Shown piece after piece: positions 1-6,258 of a stretch of DNA of 16,118 bases. The stretch comes from Candidatus Margulisiibacteriota bacterium (GTDB lineage: Bacteria; Margulisbacteria; WOR-1; XYC2-FULL-46-14; JAHJBW01). The stretch covers positions 1-16,118 of the forward strand of contig JAHJBW010000206.1 in NCBI GenBank assembly GCA_018813405.1, in the 5' to 3' direction. A model generated the notes under the pieces. It worked only from the letters and a program-made list of their open reading frames with translations. It searched no databases and had not been told where the DNA came from. The translations under genes and the position numbers were made by a program. Every line of letters begins with the position of its first letter. Position 1 is the stretch's first letter.

Positions 1-24
1 CCTTCTTTGGGAGGAAATGTCTTT

Positions 25-609
25 CTACCATGGCAACGCCCCAAAAAAACAATATTTATTCTCTTTCAGGCCGTGTTTGATCCATTGGTTGTTCAGGTAA
101 TGCAAATGAGCAATAAAATCTTTCTTGCCGCGGATGAGATGATCGTGATAGGAGGCTTGCCACGCAAAGGGGATTGATTTATGATCATGGCCATATTTAC
201 CAAGATATTTTTTCCGTAGTTTCTCGACAATTGCATCAACACCCACATACTCACTTGAAGGCGGGGATGCGCATCCCCGCCTTCGATGGGGAACGCCAAT
301 GCCCTTTTGCGTGTGGCCGATGATTTTATTTGCATTTTGAGAAAAATTGCGTTTTATAAAATGCATAATCTTTGAATAATTATATTCCCTGGCAGGTTGC
401 AATAATAGATGAAGATGATCAGGGTTGATCTTAAATCCGAAAATCTTAAAGCCCATCAACTCCCTGCAGAACTTAATCTCCTCCACCAAAAGATCACAAA
501 AAATATCCTCCTCGAAATATTTAATGCTTTTATAGGTCTTGGTGGTAATAAAATATATGCCATTTTCCGCATAAATGCGACGTTGGGAATTACGATGCTT
601 GTTGTTCAT
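25..609 (-). CDS. REP-associated tyrosine transposase (RAYT, Y1/IS200-like)
   Basis: A 194-residue single-strand DNA transposase of the Y1/HUH type, thought to nick and move or maintain REP palindromes. The HUH motif is seen as His65-Leu-His67 in NPDHLHLLL. The C-terminal part carries WQASYHDHLIR (150-160), in which Tyr154 is the best candidate nucleophile, and HYLNNQWIKHGL (170-181), which matches the NPVKHGL-like end of the family. The N-terminal IYFITTKT strand is also typical. The region between the two halves (about 101-125) is variable in relatives; here residues 109-118 are encoded by a perfect 28-bp palindrome, read in frame, so the gene stays open. The ATG at 609 lies 6 nt after an extended -10 and has no Shine-Dalgarno, suggesting a leaderless mRNA. 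The gene is visibly more AT-rich than its neighbours. Family assignment is firm; activity is not shown. Confidence 0.9.
   Translation of the reverse strand: MNNKHRNSQRRIYAENGIYFITTKTYKSIKYFEEDIFCDLLVEEIKFCRELMGFKIFGFKINPDHLHLLLQPAREYNYSKIMHFIKRNFSQNANKIIGHTQKGIGVPHRRRGCASPPSSEYVGVDAIVEKLRKKYLGKYGHDHKSIPFAWQASYHDHLIRGKKDFIAHLHYLNNQWIKHGLKENKYCFFGALPW
257..284. repeat. REP-like perfect palindrome inside the RAYT gene
   Basis: Two 14-bp arms with no spacer: GAAGGCGGGGATGC followed by its exact reverse complement. It is nearly the same as the palindrome at 692-725, with one base changed per arm (GCGGGG instead of GCGAGG), and the change is compensated in the other arm so that pairing stays perfect. 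It encodes RRRGCASPPS of the transposase and lies between its HUH half and its tyrosine half. Confidence 0.9.
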
Positions 610-615
610 GGGGGA

Positions 616-624
616 ATTATATCA
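616..624 (-). promoter_or_regulatory. Extended -10 promoter of the RAYT gene (leaderless)
   Basis: On the minus strand TGATATAAT ends 6 nt (TCCCCC) before the ATG at 609. The hexamer is a perfect TATAAT with the extended TGn. No TTGACA-like -35 is seen 16-18 nt upstream. With a start 6-7 nt after the -10, transcription would begin at or next to the ATG. Confidence 0.7.
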
Positions 625-627
625 AAA

Positions 628-726
628 AGAAGGTGAAGATACGCGCGTATTGTTCTTCACAGAAGGCGAGGATGCGTACATGTTATTCTTCAAAGAAGGC
701 GAGGATGCGCATCCTCGCCTTCTTTG
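628..726. repeat. Three tandem 33-bp palindromic units
   Basis: Units 628-660, 661-693 and 694-726 each begin AGAAGG(C/T)GA(G/A)GAT(G/A)CG and follow each other without a gap. Units 1 and 2 align over their full length with 9 differences, 8 of them transitions. Units 2 and 3 share their first 16 bases exactly and then diverge, because unit 3 keeps a perfect second arm while the arms of units 1 and 2 have decayed. The array ends 4 bp from the RAYT -10 element and begins 34 bp beyond the stop of the coiled-coil gene. Confidence 0.8.
692..725. repeat. REP-like perfect 34-bp palindrome
   Basis: Two exact 17-bp arms meeting without a spacer, AAAGAAGGCGAGGATGC and its reverse complement. It forms the core of the third tandem unit. 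As RNA it would give a long hairpin with a 4-nt loop, followed on the minus strand by a short pyrimidine-rich stretch, so it may also end transcription of the coiled-coil gene whose stop is at 760-762. Confidence 0.9.
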
Positions 727-759
727 GGAGGAAATGTCTCGCTTCCCGCCTTCTGTGGT

Positions 760-3700
760 TTATTTTCCGGGTTTGCCTGTTATCCAGCTTTTCGCGATCG
801 CGCCAAGGCCTTTTTTGGGGCTTACCTGCTCCGCTGTTCTTTGCGGCTCCCAGGCTTCAAAAATATTTCTCCACCCGTTACCAAGTTTTGACAGCTCTGC
901 AAGGGCCCGGCTCACAATGCCATCTACCTCTTCGATCAATTGTTTAGAGGGCTTGTCCATTTTAGTATTGGCAAGAATATATTCAAGAGAATCGACCAAT
1001 TCCTGCAATTTGTTCGGAGCACCTCCCTTAAGAGAATTTCTCACTTCTTCAAATCCTTTATACAAGTCTTTTACTTTTGCCAGCACATTCTCAACTCCTT
1101 GTCTTTCCATTGCAGAAGATATGAAATTTTGCCGCCACGAATTCAGCGCTGATGCATCAGCGATCTTCACCGGCTGGACATTCCTTTTGGTCGGAGCGGC
1201 CATAGGAGCTGGAGGGGGTTCTGCGGGCAGTCTTTCTCCCTCTATCTCAATATCACCAAAAAGCTGTGCTTCCTCCTGTTTCTTTGCAAGTCCAGCATTT
1301 ATCGCTCTGATAATATCAGCAGTCAGCCGGCTTTCATTTAAGGCTTGTGCGGATTCCTCCAGCTTCTGTTTGACGGCTGGGTCTGCGGCAAGCGCGATCA
1401 ACAATTTTAAATAGGCGTCAGAACTGCGAGCCAAAACAGCATTCCTGGCCTCGGCATCTTTCCAGGCTTTATCTTTATCGCCAACAGAGCTTTCAAACCT
1501 TCGATTCTCCGCACCAAGCGATCTCACAAGATAAGGTACTTGAGCAGCAAGATAGGCCTGCCGTTCTTGTTCGCTCATCAAGCTTTTCTTGCGAGGGGCG
1601 TTCAGGTCAACCTCACCACGAAAAACAAGCACCTGATCCTTTTGATCCACTACATTTGGAGCAGTTACTCCCCAGGGCTGTGTGATCGCCTCATGCAAAG
1701 CTAAAGCAAGACCAGAAAATTGTTCCCAAAGGCCAAGATATTGATTAGTGTATCCTCTGTCTTCATCAAACTTTTCCCCATTTGCTGATGGAAGAGCCAT
1801 CATTGCGGCCCTTAATCCCTGCAGTCTTTCCCATCCTTTCCCCATCGCCTGCTTTACCCTGTCTTGCACGCTTGACGCGGTGGCGGGAGCAGTTGGAGTA
1901 AATGATGTTTGCCCTTTAAGGCGCTTGATGTCAGCTTCCCGTTCGGCAACAGCCTTCTGCAAACCTGCGATCTTTTCCCTGAGTTTTTCCTCTTTTGCCT
2001 GACCGGCCGTCACTGTCCCGGTCATGGATCTCATGCCTGTTGACAGTTCATCAACATTTGCCGCGAGTTGTTCCTTTTCACGGAAAATACGGCTCATTTC
2101 CGCCTCAAGCTCCTTCTTCTCCTGACCAGCCTTTTGCAGCTCTTCCGAGGCCACATCAAGTCGGGCCTGCAGATCGCCAACCTCTGCCATAGCGGTCGTA
2201 AGCTTGTCCTGAACGCTTATTACTTCTGCCTCCGCCATTGTTTTCGCGTCCTTAAGGGTGCCAATTTCTTCCCTGGCCCCTTTGACCTGGGCCTGCAGTC
2301 TTTCAATATCTGCTAAAGACGCCTTTTGCGCGGCTTCAAGCAAATCCCTGCGAGCTCTGGCCGTAGAAAGCTCCTGTTTTGCCTTCCCAAGATCCTTCCT
2401 GTTCTTTTCAAGGGTTGACCTCAATTCGTCGATCTCTCTCTGCTTTACGCTTATTTCTCTCTCTGCCTTTTCGAACTTCTGATTCAGAGAGGTTATTTCC
2501 CCCTGCCGTTCGATAAGCATGGTATTCAAATTCCTGCTTTCGGCATCTTTATCCGCAATGTTTCCGCGGGCCAGTTCAAGATCGGCAGTAAGCCGTGTGA
2601 CCCTTTCTTCTCTTTCCTTTATTGCGTTCACAAGACCAGAGACCTTTTCGTTCAATACTTGCTTTTCTGCATTAAGGTCAGCGATCTCTTTTTCGGCGCC
2701 GGCTTTCGCCGCAATCTCCTCAGTCAATCGCTTGTTTATATCGCTTAGCTCCTGCTTGAGGCTGGCTATCTCTATCCCTAATGTTCCCCTCTCCTCTTCT
2801 CCCGCAGAGTATTGTTCTTTTGAGATTTCCAGCTCTTCTTGCGCGGTTTTCAATCTCTGTTCAAGCAAAGTTTTTTCTTCCCGAAAGGCTATAAAGTTTT
2901 GTGTTGCTGTGGTGATATCATTATTTAGCTTGTTGATCTGTTCACTTAATTTGACCTTCTGTCCTTCGGCGGCCCCAAGTTTTGTTTTTAATTCAGCCGC
3001 CTCGTCCTGCGCAGCTTTCTTGTTTTTATCCATCCATGCCAGTTTGTTATTAAGTTCGGTGATCTGCCCCTGAAGAGAAGTTGTCTGTGAAATAAGATTT
3101 GCGCTTTTCTCTTCTTCCGTAGCAAGTTGACCTTTTAATACAACCAGGTCTTTTTCCACAGCCGCTTTTGAAGCCAGGTTCTTCTCTAGCTGTTGGACCA
3201 GCTTTCCCTTTTGCGCAATATTGGCTTCCAATGACCTTATTTGTCCGGATAATTTGTCCTGTTGCTGTTCGGCCGCCTTTAGCTTATTCCGTAATTCTGC
3301 AATCTTTTGCTCTGCGGTCTCTGCTTCGCCCAGTTTTTCCAATATAGATCTGTTTAACTTCTCGATATCTGCTTTCAGGGAACCTATCTCTTCCACAAGA
3401 CCCTTCTTTTCTTCTTTCCCTTCTGAAAGTTGCTTTTCTAGTGCTTTTATCTGGCTGGCCAATTCGTTAGATTTTTTATCACTTGCTTCTCTTTCAGTTT
3501 TCTCCCTCTGCAGTATTTTTTGGCTGGCTTTCAATTCATCTTCAGCTTTTCTTAATCTTTCCTCAAGACCAGCCCATTCATCCTTCATGGCTTTGACTTC
3601 GGCAACATGATTTGCCAGCAGGCTCTCAAGAGTGTCGCCAGCATTTAAGCCAACCACTTTGCCCATTTCAGCCAGGGCCCTTTCTACAGCTTCAAGTGTC

Positions 3701-4422
3701 GCTTCGGCTGTCTTGAGCCGTTGCTCGGCATCGTGGGCCTGGGCAGAAAGAGCGGTGATCTCGGCCTCTTTTTCCGCCAGCCTGGCAAGGTATTCCGCTT
3801 CCTTGTCCTGCAGTGACTGTTCCGCGGCCTGAAGCTTTGCCTTAATATCTTTGATCACCTTTTGCGCGGAGGCAAGCTTTGTTTGAGCTTCTCCAGATTC
3901 CTTCACATTTTCCCGCAAAGCAGTTATAGCGCTTTCCTTGTCTGCCACGAGCCTTTCAAGCCCTTCCAGCTTTTCCTTAAGCTGATATATCTCAATGTCT
4001 TTTCCGTCAACACTTTCAACCAGAGATACAACACCATTGTAAATATCAGCAGGATTCCCGCGTTCAAGACGAAGCTCGGGCATGACCGATTCAACCTGTG
4101 AGGCGATCTCGTCAATGATCCCCAGCATTGCTATTACCTGTTCTTCCAATATCTCGGCGACAGCTAAATATCCTGTATTGATGTCCGCCATCATGCCTGA
4201 GCGTATCTCTTGCGCCCGTTCAATCTCTGCGGGATCAAATTCTGATGGGGCAGAAACGATCCTGATCATGCCGCGAAGTAAAGCTGTGGGGGTTGATACT
4301 GTTCCAGCTTTTGGGGAAAATATCTCTTGATAGGCCCTTGCTTTTACCTGTGCGCCAATTTCCTGTAACGCTGTCAATGGTCTTTTTAAACCCGGGATCA
4401 ATCCTGTTTTATTAGCTTTCAT
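760..4422 (-). CDS. Large cysteine-free coiled-coil protein of unknown function
   Basis: I do not recognise a family. The start is the ATG at 4422, preceded by AAAAAGGAGAGCATTT, a strong Shine-Dalgarno at 7-nt spacing; an upstream in-frame extension exists but runs back into a repeat. The 1220-residue product has a helical N-terminal region (about 1-140), an almost unbroken heptad-rich coiled coil rich in Glu, Lys, Ala, Gln and Leu (about 143-838), a Pro/Thr/Ala linker (842-850), a helical region with several tryptophans (850-1060), a proline-rich linker (1066-1078) and a last helical region (1085-1220). There is no signal peptide or membrane segment, so it is likely cytosolic. No Walker A or ABC signature is seen at either end, which argues against an SMC or Rad50 ATPase. 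Not one cysteine occurs in the protein. A structural, scaffold or cytoskeleton-like role is possible, but this is inference from shape alone. Confidence 0.85.
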   Translation of the reverse strand: MKANKTGLIPGLKRPLTALQEIGAQVKARAYQEIFSPKAGTVSTPTALLRGMIRIVSAPSEFDPAEIERAQEIRSGMMADINTGYLAVAEILEEQVIAMLGIIDEIASQVESVMPELRLERGNPADIYNGVVSLVESVDGKDIEIYQLKEKLEGLERLVADKESAITALRENVKESGEAQTKLASAQKVIKDIKAKLQAAEQSLQDKEAEYLARLAEKEAEITALSAQAHDAEQRLKTAEATLEAVERALAEMGKVVGLNAGDTLESLLANHVAEVKAMKDEWAGLEERLRKAEDELKASQKILQREKTEREASDKKSNELASQIKALEKQLSEGKEEKKGLVEEIGSLKADIEKLNRSILEKLGEAETAEQKIAELRNKLKAAEQQQDKLSGQIRSLEANIAQKGKLVQQLEKNLASKAAVEKDLVVLKGQLATEEEKSANLISQTTSLQGQITELNNKLAWMDKNKKAAQDEAAELKTKLGAAEGQKVKLSEQINKLNNDITTATQNFIAFREEKTLLEQRLKTAQEELEISKEQYSAGEEERGTLGIEIASLKQELSDINKRLTEEIAAKAGAEKEIADLNAEKQVLNEKVSGLVNAIKEREERVTRLTADLELARGNIADKDAESRNLNTMLIERQGEITSLNQKFEKAEREISVKQREIDELRSTLEKNRKDLGKAKQELSTARARRDLLEAAQKASLADIERLQAQVKGAREEIGTLKDAKTMAEAEVISVQDKLTTAMAEVGDLQARLDVASEELQKAGQEKKELEAEMSRIFREKEQLAANVDELSTGMRSMTGTVTAGQAKEEKLREKIAGLQKAVAEREADIKRLKGQTSFTPTAPATASSVQDRVKQAMGKGWERLQGLRAAMMALPSANGEKFDEDRGYTNQYLGLWEQFSGLALALHEAITQPWGVTAPNVVDQKDQVLVFRGEVDLNAPRKKSLMSEQERQAYLAAQVPYLVRSLGAENRRFESSVGDKDKAWKDAEARNAVLARSSDAYLKLLIALAADPAVKQKLEESAQALNESRLTADIIRAINAGLAKKQEEAQLFGDIEIEGERLPAEPPPAPMAAPTKRNVQPVKIADASALNSWRQNFISSAMERQGVENVLAKVKDLYKGFEEVRNSLKGGAPNKLQELVDSLEYILANTKMDKPSKQLIEEVDGIVSRALAELSKLGNGWRNIFEAWEPQRTAEQVSPKKGLGAIAKSWITGKPGK

Positions 4423-4427
4423 AAATG

Positions 4428-4438
4428 CTCTCCTTTTT
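4428..4438 (-). promoter_or_regulatory. Shine-Dalgarno deciding the coiled-coil gene start
   Basis: On the minus strand AAAAAGGAGAG lies before the ATG at 4422, with GGAG 7 nt away. It fixes the start 20 codons inside the longest open frame. No clear promoter is visible in the 28 bp between this site and the upstream inverted repeat. Confidence 0.75.
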
Positions 4439-4450
4439 AAACAAAAATCA

Positions 4451-4570
4451 TGGAAGCCTAATGCCTCGATGGAACTCGGCACAAGAGGCTTCCGCTACAG
4501 ATTTTCCGTTTGTGACGTAGCGGAGGCCCCTTCGGTCCAAACCCTCAGGGTCGAGGACTTTATGCCTCCA
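4451..4570. repeat. 120-bp imperfect long inverted repeat, MITE- or REP-like
   Basis: The left arm (4451-4498) and the reverse complement of the right arm (4517-4570) clearly align: TGGAAGCCTAATG against TGGAGGCATAAAG at the outer ends, CCTCGA in the middle and GGCTTCCGCTAC against GGCCTCCGCTAC at the loop end, with a few small gaps. The loop is 18 nt. It fills most of the 190-bp spacer between panB and the coiled-coil gene. It has no coding signal and no resemblance to a riboswitch I know. It probably belongs to a dispersed family, but no second copy is in this window. Confidence 0.75.
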
Positions 4571-4612
4571 CATCACTATATTTTTATCGTGAAAAGGGGC
4601 CGGAGATTTCAC

Positions 4613-5401
4613 CTATTTTTGGGGGTGATCCTGGGTGTATTCAATGAAGGAGGAAACGGCCTTTTTGATCTGTGAACGCATGTTTGTGAAAACTTTCACA
4701 AATGAAGGAGGGTTCTCGTAAAATCCGAGCATGTCGTGGGTAACCAGCACCTGGCCATCACAGTCTTTACCCGCGCCAATGCCAATTACCGGTATCTTTA
4801 GCGCTTTCGATATCTTTTTCGCCAGCTCCGGCGGCACCATCTCAAGTACAATGGCAAAACATCCGGCCTTCTCCAGCGCCCTGGCATCCTTTATGATTCT
4901 GGCGCGATGAATCGCGCCCCTACCCTGAATTTTATACCCACCCAATTCGTAAACCGACTGCGGCGTAAAGCCCAAATGCCCCATCACCGGAATGCCTGCT
5001 TTGATGATGGCCTTGATGGCGTCAATATAACCCGCGCCTTCCACCTTTACCGCCTCGGCGCCGGCCTTGGCCAACTCTATGGCATTCCCCACCGCTTCAT
5101 TTTTGTCCACCTGGTAAGACCCAAAAGGCATGTCAGCCACTACCATGGCGCTTTTTACGCCGCGGGCCACCGCCTGCGTGTGCACCATTATTTCGAGCAT
5201 GGTAACAGGGATGGTGTTCTTGTAGCCAAGCGCGACATTTCCTACCGAGTCGCCCACCAGCACGATATCAACGCCGGCTTCGTCAAGTATATTGGCCAGC
5301 GGACAGCTGTAAGCCGTTAGCATGGTGATCTTTTCTCTGGCTTTTTTCTTTTTGAGAAGTATGGTTGTTGATATTTTAATTTGGCATTCGGCAAGGGACA
5401 A
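4613..5401 (-). CDS. panB: 3-methyl-2-oxobutanoate hydroxymethyltransferase
   Basis: Transfers a hydroxymethyl group from methylene-tetrahydrofolate to 2-oxoisovalerate, giving ketopantoate, the first step toward pantothenate and coenzyme A. Family signatures seen: VLVGDS (47-52, metal binding), VVADMPFGSY (87-96), KVEGAG (119-124), GHLGFTPQS (141-149), the catalytic glutamate in VLEMVPPEL (185-193) and GIGAG (207-211). At 262 residues it is the usual size, though the C-terminus is short. The start is odd: the only in-frame start codon before the conserved KEKIT-like strand is the TTG at 5401, inside a palindromic repeat; the next ATG (5323) would remove part of the first strand. Residues 162-167 (GAIHRA) are encoded by a short palindrome. 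It lies 47 nt after cdaA in an apparent operon with cimA and lysA; its substrate belongs to branched-chain amino acid metabolism, as does CimA. Confidence 0.93.
   Translation of the reverse strand: MSLAECQIKISTTILLKKKKAREKITMLTAYSCPLANILDEAGVDIVLVGDSVGNVALGYKNTIPVTMLEIMVHTQAVARGVKSAMVVADMPFGSYQVDKNEAVGNAIELAKAGAEAVKVEGAGYIDAIKAIIKAGIPVMGHLGFTPQSVYELGGYKIQGRGAIHRARIIKDARALEKAGCFAIVLEMVPPELAKKISKALKIPVIGIGAGKDCDGQVLVTHDMLGFYENPPSFVKVFTNMRSQIKKAVSSFIEYTQDHPQK
4901..4918. repeat. Short palindrome inside panB
   Basis: GGCGCGAT-GA-ATCGCGCC, two perfect 8-bp arms with a 2-nt loop, read on the minus strand as GGCGCGATTCATCGCGCC after GTAGG. It resembles GTAGGGGCG-type palindromes that I recall being dispersed in other bacterial genomes. 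An 8-bp arm can also arise by chance, so the assignment is tentative. Confidence 0.4.
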
Positions 5402-5443
5402 GTCCCTCGATCCTGAGATCCTCGGGATCGAAGGACCCTTGCC
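5390..5443. repeat. 54-bp palindromic repeat between cdaA and panB
   Basis: The outer arms are GGCAAGGG (5390-5397) and CCCTTGCC (5436-5443). The inner arms TCGATCC (5407-5413) and GGATCGA (5425-5431) pair as well, and GGGACAAGTCCC (5395-5406) forms a small hairpin of its own. It begins 5 bp after the cdaA stop and overlaps the presumed TTG start of panB. Its sequence differs from the repeats near the left end and from the 120-bp repeat. Confidence 0.8.
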
Positions 5444-5448
5444 CTACA

Positions 5449-6258
5449 TTACGTCGACTTTTGAGATTTCTTTTTCTTTTTCCAGGGGATCTTGATGTCA
5501 AACTTGGGATACTGGTCACGGTACATGCCGAAAAGTTTTTCTTCGAGCATTTCCTTGGTGACAAAACGGGTCAAGTAGCCGTTCTCGGCAAAGGAAATTG
5601 TTCCGGTCTGTTCGGAGATCACAATAACTATGGCATCGGTAAGCTCTGATATGCCAACCGCCGCGCGGTGGCGAGTGCCCAGACGCTTGTCAAGCAGGCG
5701 GGATTCCGAAAGCGGGAGCAGGCATCCGGCGGCCAGTATGCGGTCCGCCTGCACAACAACCGCCCCGTCATGCAAGTATGATTTATGCTGGAAGATCGAG
5801 ACCAGAAGCTCGGTCGACATGGCGGCGTCAAGCCTGACACCCGATTCCACATACTCATTAAGTCCGGTGTTCCTTTCAAGCACAATCAGCGCGCCGGTCT
5901 TTGAATCCGCCAGCTGTTCCACCGCCCTTACCAGTGAGCGTATGAACCACGAGCTGGGAGGCGGCATAACGCCCAGACGGGTAAATATCCTGCCCCGCCC
6001 CAGCTGTTCGAGCGTGCGCCTTAGCTCGGGCTGGAATACGATTACAATAATGATAAGGACAACTGCCGTGAATTTGTCGAAAAGCCAGTTAATGGTGTTA
6101 AGCCCTGTAACACGGGCCACAAAGTAGACCACCAGGATCAATACCAGCCCCCGCAGAAGCGCTATGGCCCGGGTACCCCGCAGCCACATCAAAAGGTAAT
6201 AGAACATTACCGCTACCAGGATTATGTCGACCGTGTTCGCCAGTATCTTCCAATTCAT
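5449..6258 (-). CDS. cdaA: Diadenylate cyclase CdaA (c-di-AMP synthase)
   Basis: Membrane-bound enzyme that makes the second messenger cyclic di-AMP from two ATP, which typically controls potassium and osmolyte balance. Three hydrophobic helices are seen at about 6-26, 33-52 and 60-76, followed by a short linker and the DisA_N domain. The two catalytic motifs are intact: DGA (164-166, in YLHDGAVVV) and RHR (196-198, in LGTRHRAAVGISE). The tail is very basic (WKKKKKSQKS). At 269 residues it has the usual length. The ATG overlaps the lysA stop by 4 nt (ATGA) and no good Shine-Dalgarno is visible, so it is probably translated by coupling to lysA. In Firmicutes cdaA is usually followed by cdaR (YbbR domains) and glmM; neither is in this window, where cdaA sits in a biosynthetic operon instead. 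Confidence 0.95.
   Translation of the reverse strand: MNWKILANTVDIILVAVMFYYLLMWLRGTRAIALLRGLVLILVVYFVARVTGLNTINWLFDKFTAVVLIIIVIVFQPELRRTLEQLGRGRIFTRLGVMPPPSSWFIRSLVRAVEQLADSKTGALIVLERNTGLNEYVESGVRLDAAMSTELLVSIFQHKSYLHDGAVVVQADRILAAGCLLPLSESRLLDKRLGTRHRAAVGISELTDAIVIVISEQTGTISFAENGYLTRFVTKEMLEEKLFGMYRDQYPKFDIKIPWKKKKKSQKST

Larger units (their letters stand above)
1..739 (-). mobile_element. RAYT/REP unit bounded by 22-bp direct repeats
   Basis: This segment holds a REP-associated tyrosine transposase gene together with its likely palindromic substrates. Positions 1-22 and 718-739 are identical over 22 bp (beginning CCTTCTTTGGGAGG), so the same repeat borders both ends. The right copy is directly preceded by a perfect palindrome; the left copy is cut by the window edge, so its palindrome, if present, lies outside. 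A second palindrome lies inside the transposase gene. RAYT genes of Y1 transposases are known to be flanked by REP sequences, and this layout fits that. The outer limits are inferred from the repeats; no target-site duplication is expected for this class. Confidence 0.7.

Noticed and set aside
628..726. CRISPR array
   Set aside because: The 33-bp units are contiguous, with no unique spacers, and each is palindromic; no cas gene is present. It is a REP-type tandem array.
575..1414. Long plus-strand open frame, with another at 633-947, across the repeat array and the 3' end of the coiled-coil gene
   Set aside because: Its N-terminus is translated palindromic repeat (GEDAxx peptides) and the rest is antisense to a well-supported coiled-coil gene; the composition is Ser/Ala/Phe-rich, as expected for such shadows.
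760..4422. SMC or Rad50-type chromosome protein
   Set aside because: No Walker A near the N-terminus and no ABC signature or Walker B near the C-terminus; only the coiled coil resembles them.
4423..4482. Twenty-codon N-terminal extension of the coiled-coil gene
   Set aside because: It starts inside the 120-bp inverted repeat, while a strong Shine-Dalgarno precedes the internal ATG at 4422.
4451..4570. Riboswitch or structured leader RNA for the coiled-coil gene
   Set aside because: The structure is a single long imperfect hairpin with no motif of a known riboswitch; a mobile or repeat origin explains it better.
4469..4675. Plus-strand 68-codon open frame between panB and the coiled-coil gene
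   Set aside because: It consists of the inverted repeat plus antisense panB; no start signal or protein-like composition.
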